DNA of 64,000 nt, taken from Desulfobacteraceae bacterium. Its GTDB lineage: Bacteria; Desulfobacterota; Desulfobacteria; Desulfobacterales; Desulfosarcinaceae. Below the pieces are notes generated by a model. It was not told the DNA's origin, made no database searches, and saw only the letters and a list, made by a program, of their open reading frames with translations. Numbering within the stretch: position 1 is the stretch's first letter; every line of letters starts with the position of its first letter. The translations under genes were made by a program, and so were the position numbers. Location of the stretch: NCBI GenBank assembly GCA_013003715.1, contig JABDIN010000029.1, positions 62,001-126,000 of the forward strand, given 5' to 3'. Of the stretch, positions 9,762 to 17,879 are shown one piece after another.

Positions 9762-10691
9762 TTAATCGTAACGAATTCTGGGATCTACAACTGAGTAAAG
9801 AATATCCACGCTCAGATTCACCGACATAAAAACAAAAATGATCAGCATGATGCAGCCCTGGGTTACCGGTGTATCCCGGAGGAAGATGGAATCCACCATC
9901 AACGATCCGATACCCGGCCAGGAGAAGACCGTTTCCACCACAACGGTTTCTCCCATGAGTGAACCAAACTGCATACCGATGGTGGTCAGGATGAGAACCA
10001 TCGTATTTCTGAAAACATGCTTTCCATTGATGAAGAGTACGGACAACCCCTTGGCATGGGCGGTGCGGATATAATCCTGTGAGAGGACTTCCACTACGGC
10101 GGCCCTTGTGGTGCGGGCCAGAAGGGCCATATAGCCGATACCGAGGGTCACCGCCGGCAAAATCAGGTTTTTAAGGTCTCCGTTCCCGTATCCAAAGGTG
10201 GGCAACCACCTTAAAACCACTGAGAACAGATACATGAGCAACAGGGCGGACCAGAATTGAGGCATGGAGACACCTGACACCGCGCCCACCATGGTAACCG
10301 TATCCACCCATGTCCCCTGCTTAACGGCTGAATAAAAACCCAAGGGGATTCCGATAAAACAGGCGATGGCCAATGCGGCGACGGCCAGTTTCAGGGTCGG
10401 CCATAAACGGTTGCCGATGATGTCACGGACCTTGTCACCCCGTATAAATGATGTTCCCAGATCACCTTTGGCAAGGCCGACCATGTAGTTTAAATAGCGG
10501 ACATGGAATGGTTTATCCAGACCCCATTTTTTTTCAAGCTTTTTGACGATTTCAGGGGAGAGTATTTCTTTTCCGCCGGTCATGAGAGCAGCACTGCCGG
10601 GAAGCACGTTCAGCAACACGAACATGATAAAGGAAATGCCAATGACCGTGGGGATAAACTGGAGAATGCGGCGTATGATGAATGCGAACAT
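9762..10691 (-). CDS. dppB: oligopeptide/dipeptide ABC transporter permease, DppB type
   Basis: This 309-residue permease starts with the classical MFAFIIRRILQFIPT-like helix, followed by the IMFVLLNVLPG segment and the lobe-forming LGLDKP-like motif (here WGLDKPFHVRYLNY). The EAA loop is AHAKGLSVLFINGKHVFRN and the end is FSWPGIGSLMVDSI...DPRIRYD. A TTG at 10700 gives three more residues; I chose ATG at 10689-10691. Between dppA and dppB there is a strong stem-loop, often used to keep more binding protein than permease. Confidence 0.93.
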   Translation of the reverse strand: MFAFIIRRILQFIPTVIGISFIMFVLLNVLPGSAALMTGGKEILSPEIVKKLEKKWGLDKPFHVRYLNYMVGLAKGDLGTSFIRGDKVRDIIGNRLWPTLKLAVAALAIACFIGIPLGFYSAVKQGTWVDTVTMVGAVSGVSMPQFWSALLLMYLFSVVLRWLPTFGYGNGDLKNLILPAVTLGIGYMALLARTTRAAVVEVLSQDYIRTAHAKGLSVLFINGKHVFRNTMVLILTTIGMQFGSLMGETVVVETVFSWPGIGSLMVDSIFLRDTPVTQGCIMLIIFVFMSVNLSVDILYSVVDPRIRYD

Positions 10692-10737
10692 GTTTTCCAA
10701 CTATGAGATGGCGTTTACATCACTGCAAATACGAGTA

Positions 10738-10781
10738 TGCACTTTCCCGGATACTATTCACATACATACCGGGAAAGTGCA
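10738..10781 (-). promoter_or_regulatory. intercistronic stem-loop between dppA and dppB
   Basis: Arms TGCACTTTCCCGG (10738-10750) and CCGGGAAAGTGCA (10769-10781) are perfectly complementary over 13 bases around an 18-base loop, with no T-run behind. Position between a solute-binding protein gene and its permease genes fits an mRNA-stabilising or attenuating element (inference). Confidence 0.6.
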
Positions 10782-10873
10782 ATACGATACAACAGGATAC
10801 CCTGCTGATAACATTGGAAGCTCTCTTAAAAATGTCTTTCTTTTGAGATCACTTCTATTGTGACAGGCATCGG

Positions 10874-12490
10874 CTACTTCTGGTTGGCCCGCGGTGATGT
10901 CTCATCCACCCATACGTTATCCATGTGCTGGTACATCATTTCCACACCGACGGGTTCCATATCATGAACCCAGGGCTGATAAGCAATTACCGCTTTGTTG
11001 TAATTATAAAACCAAAGAACCGCTTCTTCCGTCAATATGTCATTGGCTATTTTTACAAGTTCCAGTCTCATGGCCGGATCTCTTGTGGCCGCTGCCAAAT
11101 CGATGATCTGTTCGAAACTGTCGATTTTCTGGGAAGTCTCGCCGCGCTGTTTAAACCGCGGGCTGTTTGAATGGAACCGGTACATGATACTGATGGGATC
11201 AGGGCCTGAGCTATGAGAGGCAATGGCTGCATCAAATTCGCCATCGGAGTATTTTTGATACAATACCGCATTTTCCATTTTGTCGATGGTCACCTTGATA
11301 CCGATTTCTTTCAGAAACGGTGTGGCGGCTTCCACGACACCTGCACCATACGCCGTGCTGGTCCCGGCAATTACCGTCAGATCGAATCCCTTGGCATAAC
11401 CGGCTTCTTTCATTAATTGCTTTGCTTTTTCCGGATTGTATTCGTAGCTCATGCAATCCGGATCAAAACCCGGTGTGGTGGGCGCCAGAAAGCCTCTGGC
11501 AGGGTATGCTTTTCCCTTTGCATATTTTTCTACGATCAGCTCGCGATTGATGGCATAATTGACGGCCTGCCGAACCCGTTTATCACTGAAAGGCTTTCGG
11601 CCGTCAGCCAACGTAAAATTCGGATTAAAACGCACGGCACGGGTGAACATTTCCGGCACCTCCATCATGTGTTTGGAGAGTTTCGGATCATTTTTGAATT
11701 TTTCATATTGTGCGGCATACAACAGATTGGCGTCCAGCTCACCGGCCTGGAAGGCCATGTCGCGGGCGGCGGCATCCGCCATAATTTTGTAAATAAGCTT
11801 ATCGAGATAAGGTTTTCGCGGTTCGTAGAATTCCGGATTTTTCACCAGAACGATTTCAACGCCCTTGGTCCACTTTTGTAATTTGAAAGGTCCGCATCCG
11901 ATGGGATTCGAGCCGAAATCCTCATTTTCCGCCGCCTCTTTGGGAACAATGGCGGTACCGTAACGCCACAATTGGAAACCGGGGTCCACCGGGTTTCTGA
12001 ACTTGATCCGGACGGTCTTGTCGTCTATTTTTTCCAGACCGGAAATATGGTCCGCTTTTCCATCCAGGTAGGCCTGAGCCCCATCAATTTCAACCAGAAG
12101 GTGGGATGAGGCGAACGATTTTTTAGGGTCCGCGAGCCGGTTATAGGAGTATATCACATCATCAGCCGTTATCGTCCGGCCATTGTGAAATTTGGCATCC
12201 TTGAGCTTGATGACGTAGGTCAACCCATCGTCATCGGCTGTCATGCTTTCGGCAAGGTCGAGTTTATAGGTGCTGTTTTTCGCATCCCAACCGAATAAAC
12301 CGCGGTGAATATTGAGAATGACAAGGATATTCTTGTCGTCACTGGTGGCTGCCGGATCCAGTGTATCGATGGAGATACCATACGGTGCGATCCACTGAAA
12401 GGTGCCTCCGTTCCTTACGGCTAAAGCATCTGCTGAATAAAATCCCAACACCAGTGCCAGAACTACCAATCCCAAACCCATTCTTTTCAT
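10874..12490 (-). CDS. dppA: ABC transporter substrate-binding protein, family 5 (DppA/OppA-like)
   Basis: This 538-residue periplasmic binding protein has a signal peptide (MKRMGLGLVVLALVLGFYSA, cleavage likely after ADALA) and the SBP-bac-5 fold. The family blocks are LDPAATSDDKNI, LAESMTADDDGLTYVIKLKD, KFHNGRTITADDVIYSYNR, NPIGCGPFKLQKW and VRQAVNYAINRELIV. ATG at 12488-12490 was chosen because AGGAGGGAAAAGC precedes it; the frame extends 13 residues further. It is the first gene of the operon. Substrate identity is not readable; the downstream hydrolases suggest an N-acylated or amide-bearing molecule rather than a general peptide (inference). Confidence 0.93.
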   Translation of the reverse strand: MKRMGLGLVVLALVLGFYSADALAVRNGGTFQWIAPYGISIDTLDPAATSDDKNILVILNIHRGLFGWDAKNSTYKLDLAESMTADDDGLTYVIKLKDAKFHNGRTITADDVIYSYNRLADPKKSFASSHLLVEIDGAQAYLDGKADHISGLEKIDDKTVRIKFRNPVDPGFQLWRYGTAIVPKEAAENEDFGSNPIGCGPFKLQKWTKGVEIVLVKNPEFYEPRKPYLDKLIYKIMADAAARDMAFQAGELDANLLYAAQYEKFKNDPKLSKHMMEVPEMFTRAVRFNPNFTLADGRKPFSDKRVRQAVNYAINRELIVEKYAKGKAYPARGFLAPTTPGFDPDCMSYEYNPEKAKQLMKEAGYAKGFDLTVIAGTSTAYGAGVVEAATPFLKEIGIKVTIDKMENAVLYQKYSDGEFDAAIASHSSGPDPISIMYRFHSNSPRFKQRGETSQKIDSFEQIIDLAAATRDPAMRLELVKIANDILTEEAVLWFYNYNKAVIAYQPWVHDMEPVGVEMMYQHMDNVWVDETSPRANQK

Positions 12491-13100
12491 GCTTTTCCCT
12501 CCTGAAATCTGTTTGGCCATCCGTGTCACACCCTGGGGGCTATATTTCGCTCCAGACCGTACACCACAAGAGTTCCCAATAGTTCAGCCCGGTTCTTGAT
12601 AAAACGCCGAATGCGAACATCGGACGTCCGTACCACCAGCATTCTCTATTGGATTTTCGAGACAGCTATGTTAACCCGGCAACGAAAACAGGCAAAGTGA
12701 CGTATATCTGATTTGCATTAGGCCTTTCCGGCGAAATGTACTGGGGGACACCCTTCCAGCATCCACCGTCTGCCATAAACCAGAAATTCGAATTCTGCGA
12801 ATCTATCCGCCGGAGCAAAAACCTGCCATACCAATGTGACGAATCCGGCCAACGGCCGGGACTGATGAGCACTGCAGAGAACCGTTTGTATAAAAATACA
12901 TATTCCTGCATTAATATACAAAAAGTTTGGTTTTGTAAAGTGCTTTATTCAGCGATGAACTTCTTCCTTTTTAGTTCGGTAGACGTTTGCAGGTGGCCGG
13001 AAATTGCAGGCCTGGGTTAAATTTGAGAAGTGGAATGTCTATCATTGAGACTAATCCATGCTGTATCGTTATGGCAGATTTAGGTGATACACATAATAAC
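12491..13100. other. intergenic region upstream of dppA, carries repeat A
   Basis: About 610 bases without a convincing gene. The left part is the dppA leader. Bases 12671-12832 are repeat A copy 1. Open frames on the minus strand here (for example 12718-12921) coincide with the repeat and are not called as genes. I saw no promoter I would trust for dppA. Confidence 0.6.
12671..12832 (-). repeat. dispersed repeat A, copy 1
   Basis: It matches 44150-44304 in the same orientation over about 155-160 bases. Shared blocks are CCGGCAAC, AAAGTGACGTAT, TACTGGGGGACA, CCACCGTCT, AACCAGA and ATCCGCCGGAGC. On the minus strand both copies share the peptide pattern VPQYxxPxxxxANQxYVTLP. The ends of the central part are complementary (CTCCGGCG against CGCCGGAA). 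Confidence 0.75.
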
Positions 13101-13574
13101 TTAAGGTTCCCGGGTAAGGATATCGTTGAATTCCTTCTGCAGCTTGATACGGTTTTCTTCCGAATCCACTATCACCAGGATGGTATCGAGGCCGGCAATG
13201 GTACCCAGAATTTCATTGCGCTCCATCTGGTCCAGCAGCATGGCCACGGTACCGGCGGTTCCCGGAATATTTTTAATCACGATCTGGTTGCCGGCACCTT
13301 TAATTTCGTTGACAAAATTGTAAAAGAAAACACCCAGTTGATGTATCAGATTGGAATAAATGGTACTCTCGAAAATGGAATACTTATAGATGCCCGGTTT
13401 GATGCGCGCTTTGACCACCTTCAGCTCTTGCAGATCCCTGGAGATAGTCGCCTGGGTTGTCTTCAGACCCTCATGGCTCAAGGCCTCCAACAATTGAATT
13501 TGATCGGAGATTTCCTTTTCATGGATAATCTTGCGAATCAGATCCCATCTTTGTTTTTTATTAAACTTGCGCAT
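13101..13574 (-). CDS. argR: arginine repressor family regulator
   Basis: This 157-residue protein has the two-domain ArgR/AhrC layout. The N-terminal winged helix contains TTQATISRDLQELKVVK (about residues 39-55). The C-terminal oligomerisation and arginine-binding domain contains GTAGTVAMLLDQ and ILGTIAGLDTILVI. It represses arginine synthesis or activates catabolism in response to L-arginine. No arginine genes are adjacent, so targets are elsewhere. GTG (13575-13577) directly precedes ATG (13572-13574); I use the ATG. A good promoter lies upstream. Confidence 0.9.
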   Translation of the reverse strand: MRKFNKKQRWDLIRKIIHEKEISDQIQLLEALSHEGLKTTQATISRDLQELKVVKARIKPGIYKYSIFESTIYSNLIHQLGVFFYNFVNEIKGAGNQIVIKNIPGTAGTVAMLLDQMERNEILGTIAGLDTILVIVDSEENRIKLQKEFNDILTREP

Positions 13575-13640
13575 CACAGAACCTGCCTCACCCGGATGTT
13601 ACCATTTGATTTTAAAACCAATCCGTAATCATTTGATTTT

Positions 13641-13669
13641 TTTATACCAATTTGAAAGTCGGAATGCAA
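13641..13669 (-). promoter_or_regulatory. candidate sigma70-type promoter of argR
   Basis: On the minus strand TTGCAT (13664-13669) and TATAAA (13641-13646) are separated by 17 bases, about 65 bases before the argR start. I did not see a clear ARG-box palindrome overlapping it. Confidence 0.55.
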
Positions 13670-13767
13670 GATACAATAAGGAACCGATCGGGGTGATCGC
13701 GTGTGGATTTGGCAAGCCGTCAGATACCATAAATTATTATCCATGTTGTGATATGAGGCATGCCTAT

Positions 13768-14040
13768 AATGTCAAATGAAGGAATGCTGTCGTTTTTACC
13801 CTCACTTTGTTGTCAAAGCGGTCCTTTAAATATGGATGAGGGGTCGGGGCGTTTTTCCTATAGAGCCGCGAGCTGGATAATTTTTCATTCCGTTGTGCAA
13901 ACTCATGCTTAAGGACTCGTAACTAAAAAACAGTATTTGTGTTTTATTAACAAATAGTTATTGGAATTAGGGGACACACTGGTAATTAGATAGCATACCC
14001 TCATTTGCAATTTGAGTTTTATCATTTGACATTACCGGTG
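13768..14040. repeat. composite dispersed repeat R, copy 2, interrupted by a segment holding repeat B
   Basis: Block R2 (about 13768-13828) and block R1 in reverse (about 13984-14036) match the reverse complement of 1667-1812 in the same order. In copy 1 the blocks are nearly adjacent; here about 155 bases separate them, including repeat B (13838-13912) and an AT-rich stretch. The whole gap 13575-14091 has no gene apart from the argR promoter. Confidence 0.75.
13838..13912 (-). repeat. dispersed repeat B, copy 1
   Basis: It matches 41273-41350 nearly base for base (GAGGGGTCGGGG, AGCCGCGAGCTGGATAAT, TTGTGCAAACTCATGCT) and 58103-58159 in reverse, with a diverged relative at 26152-26205. On the minus strand it reads a peptide with NGMKNYPARGS followed by a stop. 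Confidence 0.8.
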
Positions 14041-14091
14041 TCGGCCCTTGAGGAACAGGCCGGGGTCTGCCATCCGCCGGTGTCGATTACA

Positions 14092-14544
14092 TCAGGAAGC
14101 TTGCTTGATCAGGGTGTTCCGGATGGCGGATATCCATTGGGGTGGATACGGGACTTTAAATGCGGCGGTGTCCTGCCGGTGGTCAACGGTCAGGAAGTCG
14201 ATCTTCATCACGGATTGATGCAGATCAACCCCTTTGTGGTCGGAACCGTGATATACGCGTTGGATGCTTTTGGCGGGAATGTCCAGTTCCAACCGCGCCA
14301 GGCGGCTTCGGAAGAAAAGCCGGTCGGACAGCAGCAGTAGAAAACCGCTGCTTTTCCGCGGCGCTCCCTTTTCAGTGGCCCTGCCGAAGTAATTGACACC
14401 AAAACTCATGGCCCTAACGGTATCACTGCCGAAACGTTTGTCGATCCAGCGCTTATCCCGGTAACGGATCAGGGATATGTAAAAAACAATCCCGAAAAAA
14501 ACAATCCCGATGATCAGCCACTGCTGTTGTATAATTGTGTTCAT
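14092..14544 (-). CDS. hypothetical membrane-anchored protein
   Basis: This 150-residue protein is not recognised. An N-terminal hydrophobic segment (about residues 9-25, WLIIGIVFFGIVFYISL) is followed by a basic stretch and a soluble domain of about 110 residues. That domain has strand-rich text such as GFLLLLSDRLFFRSRL and LDIPAKSIQRVYHG, resembling PH-like or GRAM-like folds, though this is only an impression. It lies 11 bases downstream of another small membrane protein and is probably cotranscribed with it. Confidence 0.6.
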   Translation of the reverse strand: MNTIIQQQWLIIGIVFFGIVFYISLIRYRDKRWIDKRFGSDTVRAMSFGVNYFGRATEKGAPRKSSGFLLLLSDRLFFRSRLARLELDIPAKSIQRVYHGSDHKGVDLHQSVMKIDFLTVDHRQDTAAFKVPYPPQWISAIRNTLIKQAS

Positions 14545-14555
14545 AGGCGTTGGAT

Positions 14556-14936
14556 TTATTGAAATTCGGACAGGGCGATGATCAGTTTGCGGCGTGCCAG
14601 ATTGTGCCGGTATCCCTTTATACTGCCCATTGCCGCCAGGATCTCGTCGGCGATGGTATCATCCGAAACCCCTCCCGATCTCAGCTCACGGATCTTTTCC
14701 CTGTTCAGGTCGACGAGATTTCGAAACCCCTCCCGGTCCCTTGAGTAGAACACGAAAAACCCCAGAACGAAAACAATAAAGGAAGATCCCATGGCAACGT
14801 AGACATCCAGGGCAGGGTCACCCACATAGGGCCGCATGAAGCTGTCAGGATTGCCGGCGTTGAGGATGGTATACATGGCCACAAGGCCGATGCTGACCAT
14901 GGCGGTATATATAAAATAAAGAACCGGTTTAGGCAT
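14556..14936 (-). CDS. hypothetical small membrane protein
   Basis: This 126-residue protein has two predicted membrane segments (about residues 5-26 and 44-64) and a charged C-terminal helix-rich tail containing RNLVDLNREKIRELRSGGVSDDTIADEILAAMGS. I do not recognise a family. The tail looks like a short helical cytoplasmic domain. It is the first gene of a pair with the membrane-anchored protein that ends at 14092; no function is inferred. Confidence 0.6.
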   Translation of the reverse strand: MPKPVLYFIYTAMVSIGLVAMYTILNAGNPDSFMRPYVGDPALDVYVAMGSSFIVFVLGFFVFYSRDREGFRNLVDLNREKIRELRSGGVSDDTIADEILAAMGSIKGYRHNLARRKLIIALSEFQ

Positions 14937-15054
14937 GGTGTGAGAATCTTCCGCCGGGAGCGGGCATCCAACCGCGATAGGAACCTTGAGGGATCAAATC
15001 GCGGCCGGATGCCATCCCTGCATTATAATGGATTCAGGTTGAATCCACTTTATT

Positions 15055-16599
15055 TCAGATCGGGCGCATTTCCCCTTCTTTCATACCCGCCCAGGAGGCC
15101 TCGGCATTTTCCCAGGCTTCTTCAGAAGCTTCCTTTTCCCATACTTCGAGTCCACGCTCCGCGCGTGTCGCACCAGGCAACAGGTTATCCAGCACGATGC
15201 CGGTGATGGCCGTAACGGCCATCCCGGTGGTCAGGATAGCCTGCAGGATGTTTCCCAGCACCTGCAAGAAGTTCCCATCTGCGCCCCAGGCAATGGGGAC
15301 GGCATTGGCGGACAGCATGGGATTAAAATGGTACGGAACCGTCAGGCCGGCAAAAAAGGAGAGGCCGATGATGAACAGGTTACGTGAGTTGTTCATATTG
15401 ACTATCTGAAGATTAGATAGGCCAACCGAGGCGATCATGCCGAAAAGCCCTACAAACATGGAACCCACTACAGGTTGGGGCAGTGTCGCCAGAACAGCAC
15501 CGAACTTGCCGACAACCGGGATAAACAACATGACCAGGGCTCCCGCACGGATAACCCGGCGGCTGGCCACCTTGGTCAGGCCGATTGACCCGATATTTTC
15601 CGAATAGGTGGTGGTGCCGTTGCAGGTCTGCATAATCCCGGCAATAAAACATCCCAGCCCTTCCGCGCCAAGACCCCTGGAGATCATCCGGGATGTGGGC
15701 ACGGGTGCTTCCGAGATACGGGCGCAGGCATAGTAGTCTCCGATGGACTCGATCATGGACGCCAGGTAACCGGCGAGCATTCCGAATACGCCGGCCCACA
15801 GGGTCGAGCTGCCCAGATCCGGAAAACCCCATTTAAACGGCACCATGGGCATGAAGCTGAACCAGGGAGCACTGGCGATCAGGTCGGTTTTCAAATAGGC
15901 GGCGTTGTCCGGTGAGATCATGCCGGTCACCGTGCCGATCAATGCGCAAATCCAGCCGGTGGCGATGGCCAGGAGCACCGGAAAAAGCATGAACACTTTT
16001 GATTTGGCCGACAGGACCTGGGAGTAGATGATCAGCGCACCCAGTGTAATCAGGGAGATAATCCAGTTGCTGGCCATCCACGGTGCGCCGATGCTGAACA
16101 GTGCCAGGCCGATCATGGCAATGGTGGGGCCGATGACGATGGGGCTGATGAGCTTGCGAACATGCCCCATGATCCCGGTGTAGCCGAGAATGATCTCGAC
16201 GACCGATGCGATCATGATGGCACCGGCGACCTCCTGGATCTGAATCTGCCACATGGGTTCGGTGCCGGTCAATTGTTTGGCAGCCACCATGCCGATAATG
16301 GCGAACGTGGGGCCTAAAAATGAGAAGGTCCCCCCCTGGATCACCGGCAGCCGGTTTCCCAGAGGCGACTGCTGGATCAAGGTGCAGAGTCCGGAAGTGA
16401 AGAAAATGGTGGATATCATCAGGGCCAACTGATCCTGGGGTAATTTCATGGCCCCCCCGACAATGAATGGAATCAAAACCGTGGCGCCGAACATGGTTAG
16501 ATATTGCTGAATGCCTAACAGCACCGCCAGGGGCCACTTGGGTTTACTTCCGATGGGATATACAATCCAGTGTTTACTCTCTCTCGTTTCTTCAACCAT
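15055..16599 (-). CDS. uracil/xanthine permease, NCS2 family
   Basis: This 514-residue NCS2 (nucleobase:cation symporter-2) transporter has many membrane segments from residue 23 onward. It carries the VIQGGTFSFLGPTFAI block, the half-helix QTCNGTTTYSENIGSIGLTK corresponding to the NAT signature, and a conserved acidic residue in MIESIGDYYACARI. It imports uracil, xanthine or a related base by proton symport. It is transcribed leftward behind the nitrilase gene and lies beside the dihydropyrimidine pathway, which favours a pyrimidine substrate, although xanthine cannot be excluded. AAAGGAGG lies ten bases before the ATG. Confidence 0.9.
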   Translation of the reverse strand: MVEETRESKHWIVYPIGSKPKWPLAVLLGIQQYLTMFGATVLIPFIVGGAMKLPQDQLALMISTIFFTSGLCTLIQQSPLGNRLPVIQGGTFSFLGPTFAIIGMVAAKQLTGTEPMWQIQIQEVAGAIMIASVVEIILGYTGIMGHVRKLISPIVIGPTIAMIGLALFSIGAPWMASNWIISLITLGALIIYSQVLSAKSKVFMLFPVLLAIATGWICALIGTVTGMISPDNAAYLKTDLIASAPWFSFMPMVPFKWGFPDLGSSTLWAGVFGMLAGYLASMIESIGDYYACARISEAPVPTSRMISRGLGAEGLGCFIAGIMQTCNGTTTYSENIGSIGLTKVASRRVIRAGALVMLFIPVVGKFGAVLATLPQPVVGSMFVGLFGMIASVGLSNLQIVNMNNSRNLFIIGLSFFAGLTVPYHFNPMLSANAVPIAWGADGNFLQVLGNILQAILTTGMAVTAITGIVLDNLLPGATRAERGLEVWEKEASEEAWENAEASWAGMKEGEMRPI

Positions 16600-16758
16600 T
16601 TGTCTGTTGCCTCCTTTGCCGGTTTTCCCTCCGGTCTCAGACGATAACCGGATGAAATTTGAAAACGATTGGCTCTATCCTGTGATGATCTCTCTCTTAC
16701 CCCCTTTTCAATTACACTGCGTTGTTGTTGTTGGGCATCAGGGCAGATATCTGCTTAT

Positions 16759-17628
16759 TTATGGCAGATGCCTGCAAATCTCCGGATACATTTCCGGCCG
16801 CCGGTCACGGAAGAACTGCCACCCATCGCGGACCTCCCGGATGATCTCCAGATCGAGGTCGGCGACAACCACTTCATCCCGGTCTTCACTGCCCTTGGCA
16901 AGCATTTCCCCCCTGGGATCGACAAAATAGCTGGTGCCGTAGAAAGTGCCGAATTCCCATGGCTTCTCGGTGCCGACCCTGTTGTTGGCGCCGATAAAAA
17001 CGCCGTTGGCAACGGCCTGGGCGGGCTGCTCCAACTCCCACAAATACTGGGATTTTCCCGTGGTCGTGGCCGACGGATTGAAAAGGATCTCGGCGCCGTT
17101 GAGCGCCAGAATGCGTGCGCATTCAGGAAAATGGCGGTCATAGCAGATAAAGATGCCGATCTTGGCATAAGCGGTTTCAAAAATGGGGAACCCCAAATTC
17201 CCCGGCTTGAAATAGAACTTCTCCCAGAACCCGGGCCAGGTGTGGGGAATATGGATTTTCCGGAATTTACCAAGATATTTACCATCGGCATCGATGACGG
17301 CGGCGGTATTGTAATATACCCCGTCAAGGGCCTCCTCATAAACCGGAATGATCATGACCATCTTGTATTTTTTAGCATACGGGGAAAGACGTTCGGTGAT
17401 GGGGCCGGGAACCGTCTCGGCGGTTGCGTACCATTTGCTATCCTGTTCGGCGCAAAAATAAGGTCCATGAAAAATTTCCTGCAGACACAGGATGTGAACA
17501 CCTTTTTTGCCGGCTTCCTCGATCATTGGGATGTGCTTTTGAATCATGGCTTCCTTTATCTCAGCCGGTGTTCCATCATCTCGCGCATTGGAGGCCTGGA
17601 TATGCGCACATTTAACGATTCTCGACAT
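16759..17628 (-). CDS. nitrilase-superfamily amidohydrolase, probable beta-ureidopropionase
   Basis: This 289-residue carbon-nitrogen hydrolase has the Glu-Lys-Cys triad visible in LCLQEIFHGPYF, GKFRKIHIPH and IFICYDRHFPE, plus the family ending YFVDPRGEMLA. The HTWPGFWEKFYFKPG and RHFPECARILALNGA blocks are typical of N-carbamoyl-beta-alanine or N-carbamoylputrescine amidohydrolases. In this setting the expected reaction is N-carbamoyl-beta-alanine to beta-alanine, CO2 and ammonia. It is divergent from the GntR regulator and is followed by the permease 159 bases downstream. A second, M20-type carbamoylase is encoded in the rightward operon. Confidence 0.85.
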   Translation of the reverse strand: MSRIVKCAHIQASNARDDGTPAEIKEAMIQKHIPMIEEAGKKGVHILCLQEIFHGPYFCAEQDSKWYATAETVPGPITERLSPYAKKYKMVMIIPVYEEALDGVYYNTAAVIDADGKYLGKFRKIHIPHTWPGFWEKFYFKPGNLGFPIFETAYAKIGIFICYDRHFPECARILALNGAEILFNPSATTTGKSQYLWELEQPAQAVANGVFIGANNRVGTEKPWEFGTFYGTSYFVDPRGEMLAKGSEDRDEVVVADLDLEIIREVRDGWQFFRDRRPEMYPEICRHLP

Positions 17629-17726
17629 CTTCTCATCCCCCTTTTTTCACAGGTTGATACATGGAGCCGTTGGAAGGCGTGTTGATTGAAAAACAAATAC
17701 AATCCATTGCACTGAATATGATTTCT

Positions 17727-17753
17727 ATAATTAAGGCAAGTTAACTTAATTAT
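17727..17753. promoter_or_regulatory. inverted repeat in the divergent control region
   Basis: ATAATTAAG (17727-17735) and CTTAATTAT (17745-17753) are perfect inverted arms around nine bases. They lie about 100 bases before the nitrilase start and 127 before the regulator start. It is a possible operator or promoter-associated element for the leftward genes. Confidence 0.45.
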
Positions 17754-17833
17754 CGGATTCGGGTCAAGCCCTATTTATAACAATTATAATGTTAATAAAT
17801 ATTATGATATTTATAATAATACCAAAGTATATC

Positions 17834-17856
17834 TTGACATGGTATATCAAATATAC
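17834..17856 (+). promoter_or_regulatory. candidate -35 box and palindromic operator upstream of the GntR gene
   Basis: TTGACA (17834-17839) is followed by the perfect palindrome GTATAT-CAA-ATATAC (17842-17856), 24 bases before the regulator's start. FadR-type regulators bind short palindromes of this size and often control their own gene, so autoregulation is plausible (inference). The -10 box is not convincing. Confidence 0.5.
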
Positions 17857-17879
17857 TAATGCTCTGAAAAAACACATAA

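Noticed and set aside
12718-12921. 67-residue minus-strand open frame
   Set aside because: It lies largely in repeat A; the matching frame in copy 2 is shifted by one base, so I do not call it a gene.
16669-17685. 338-residue open frame on the plus strand
   Set aside because: It is the shadow of the nitrilase gene, which shows a full catalytic triad on the other strand.
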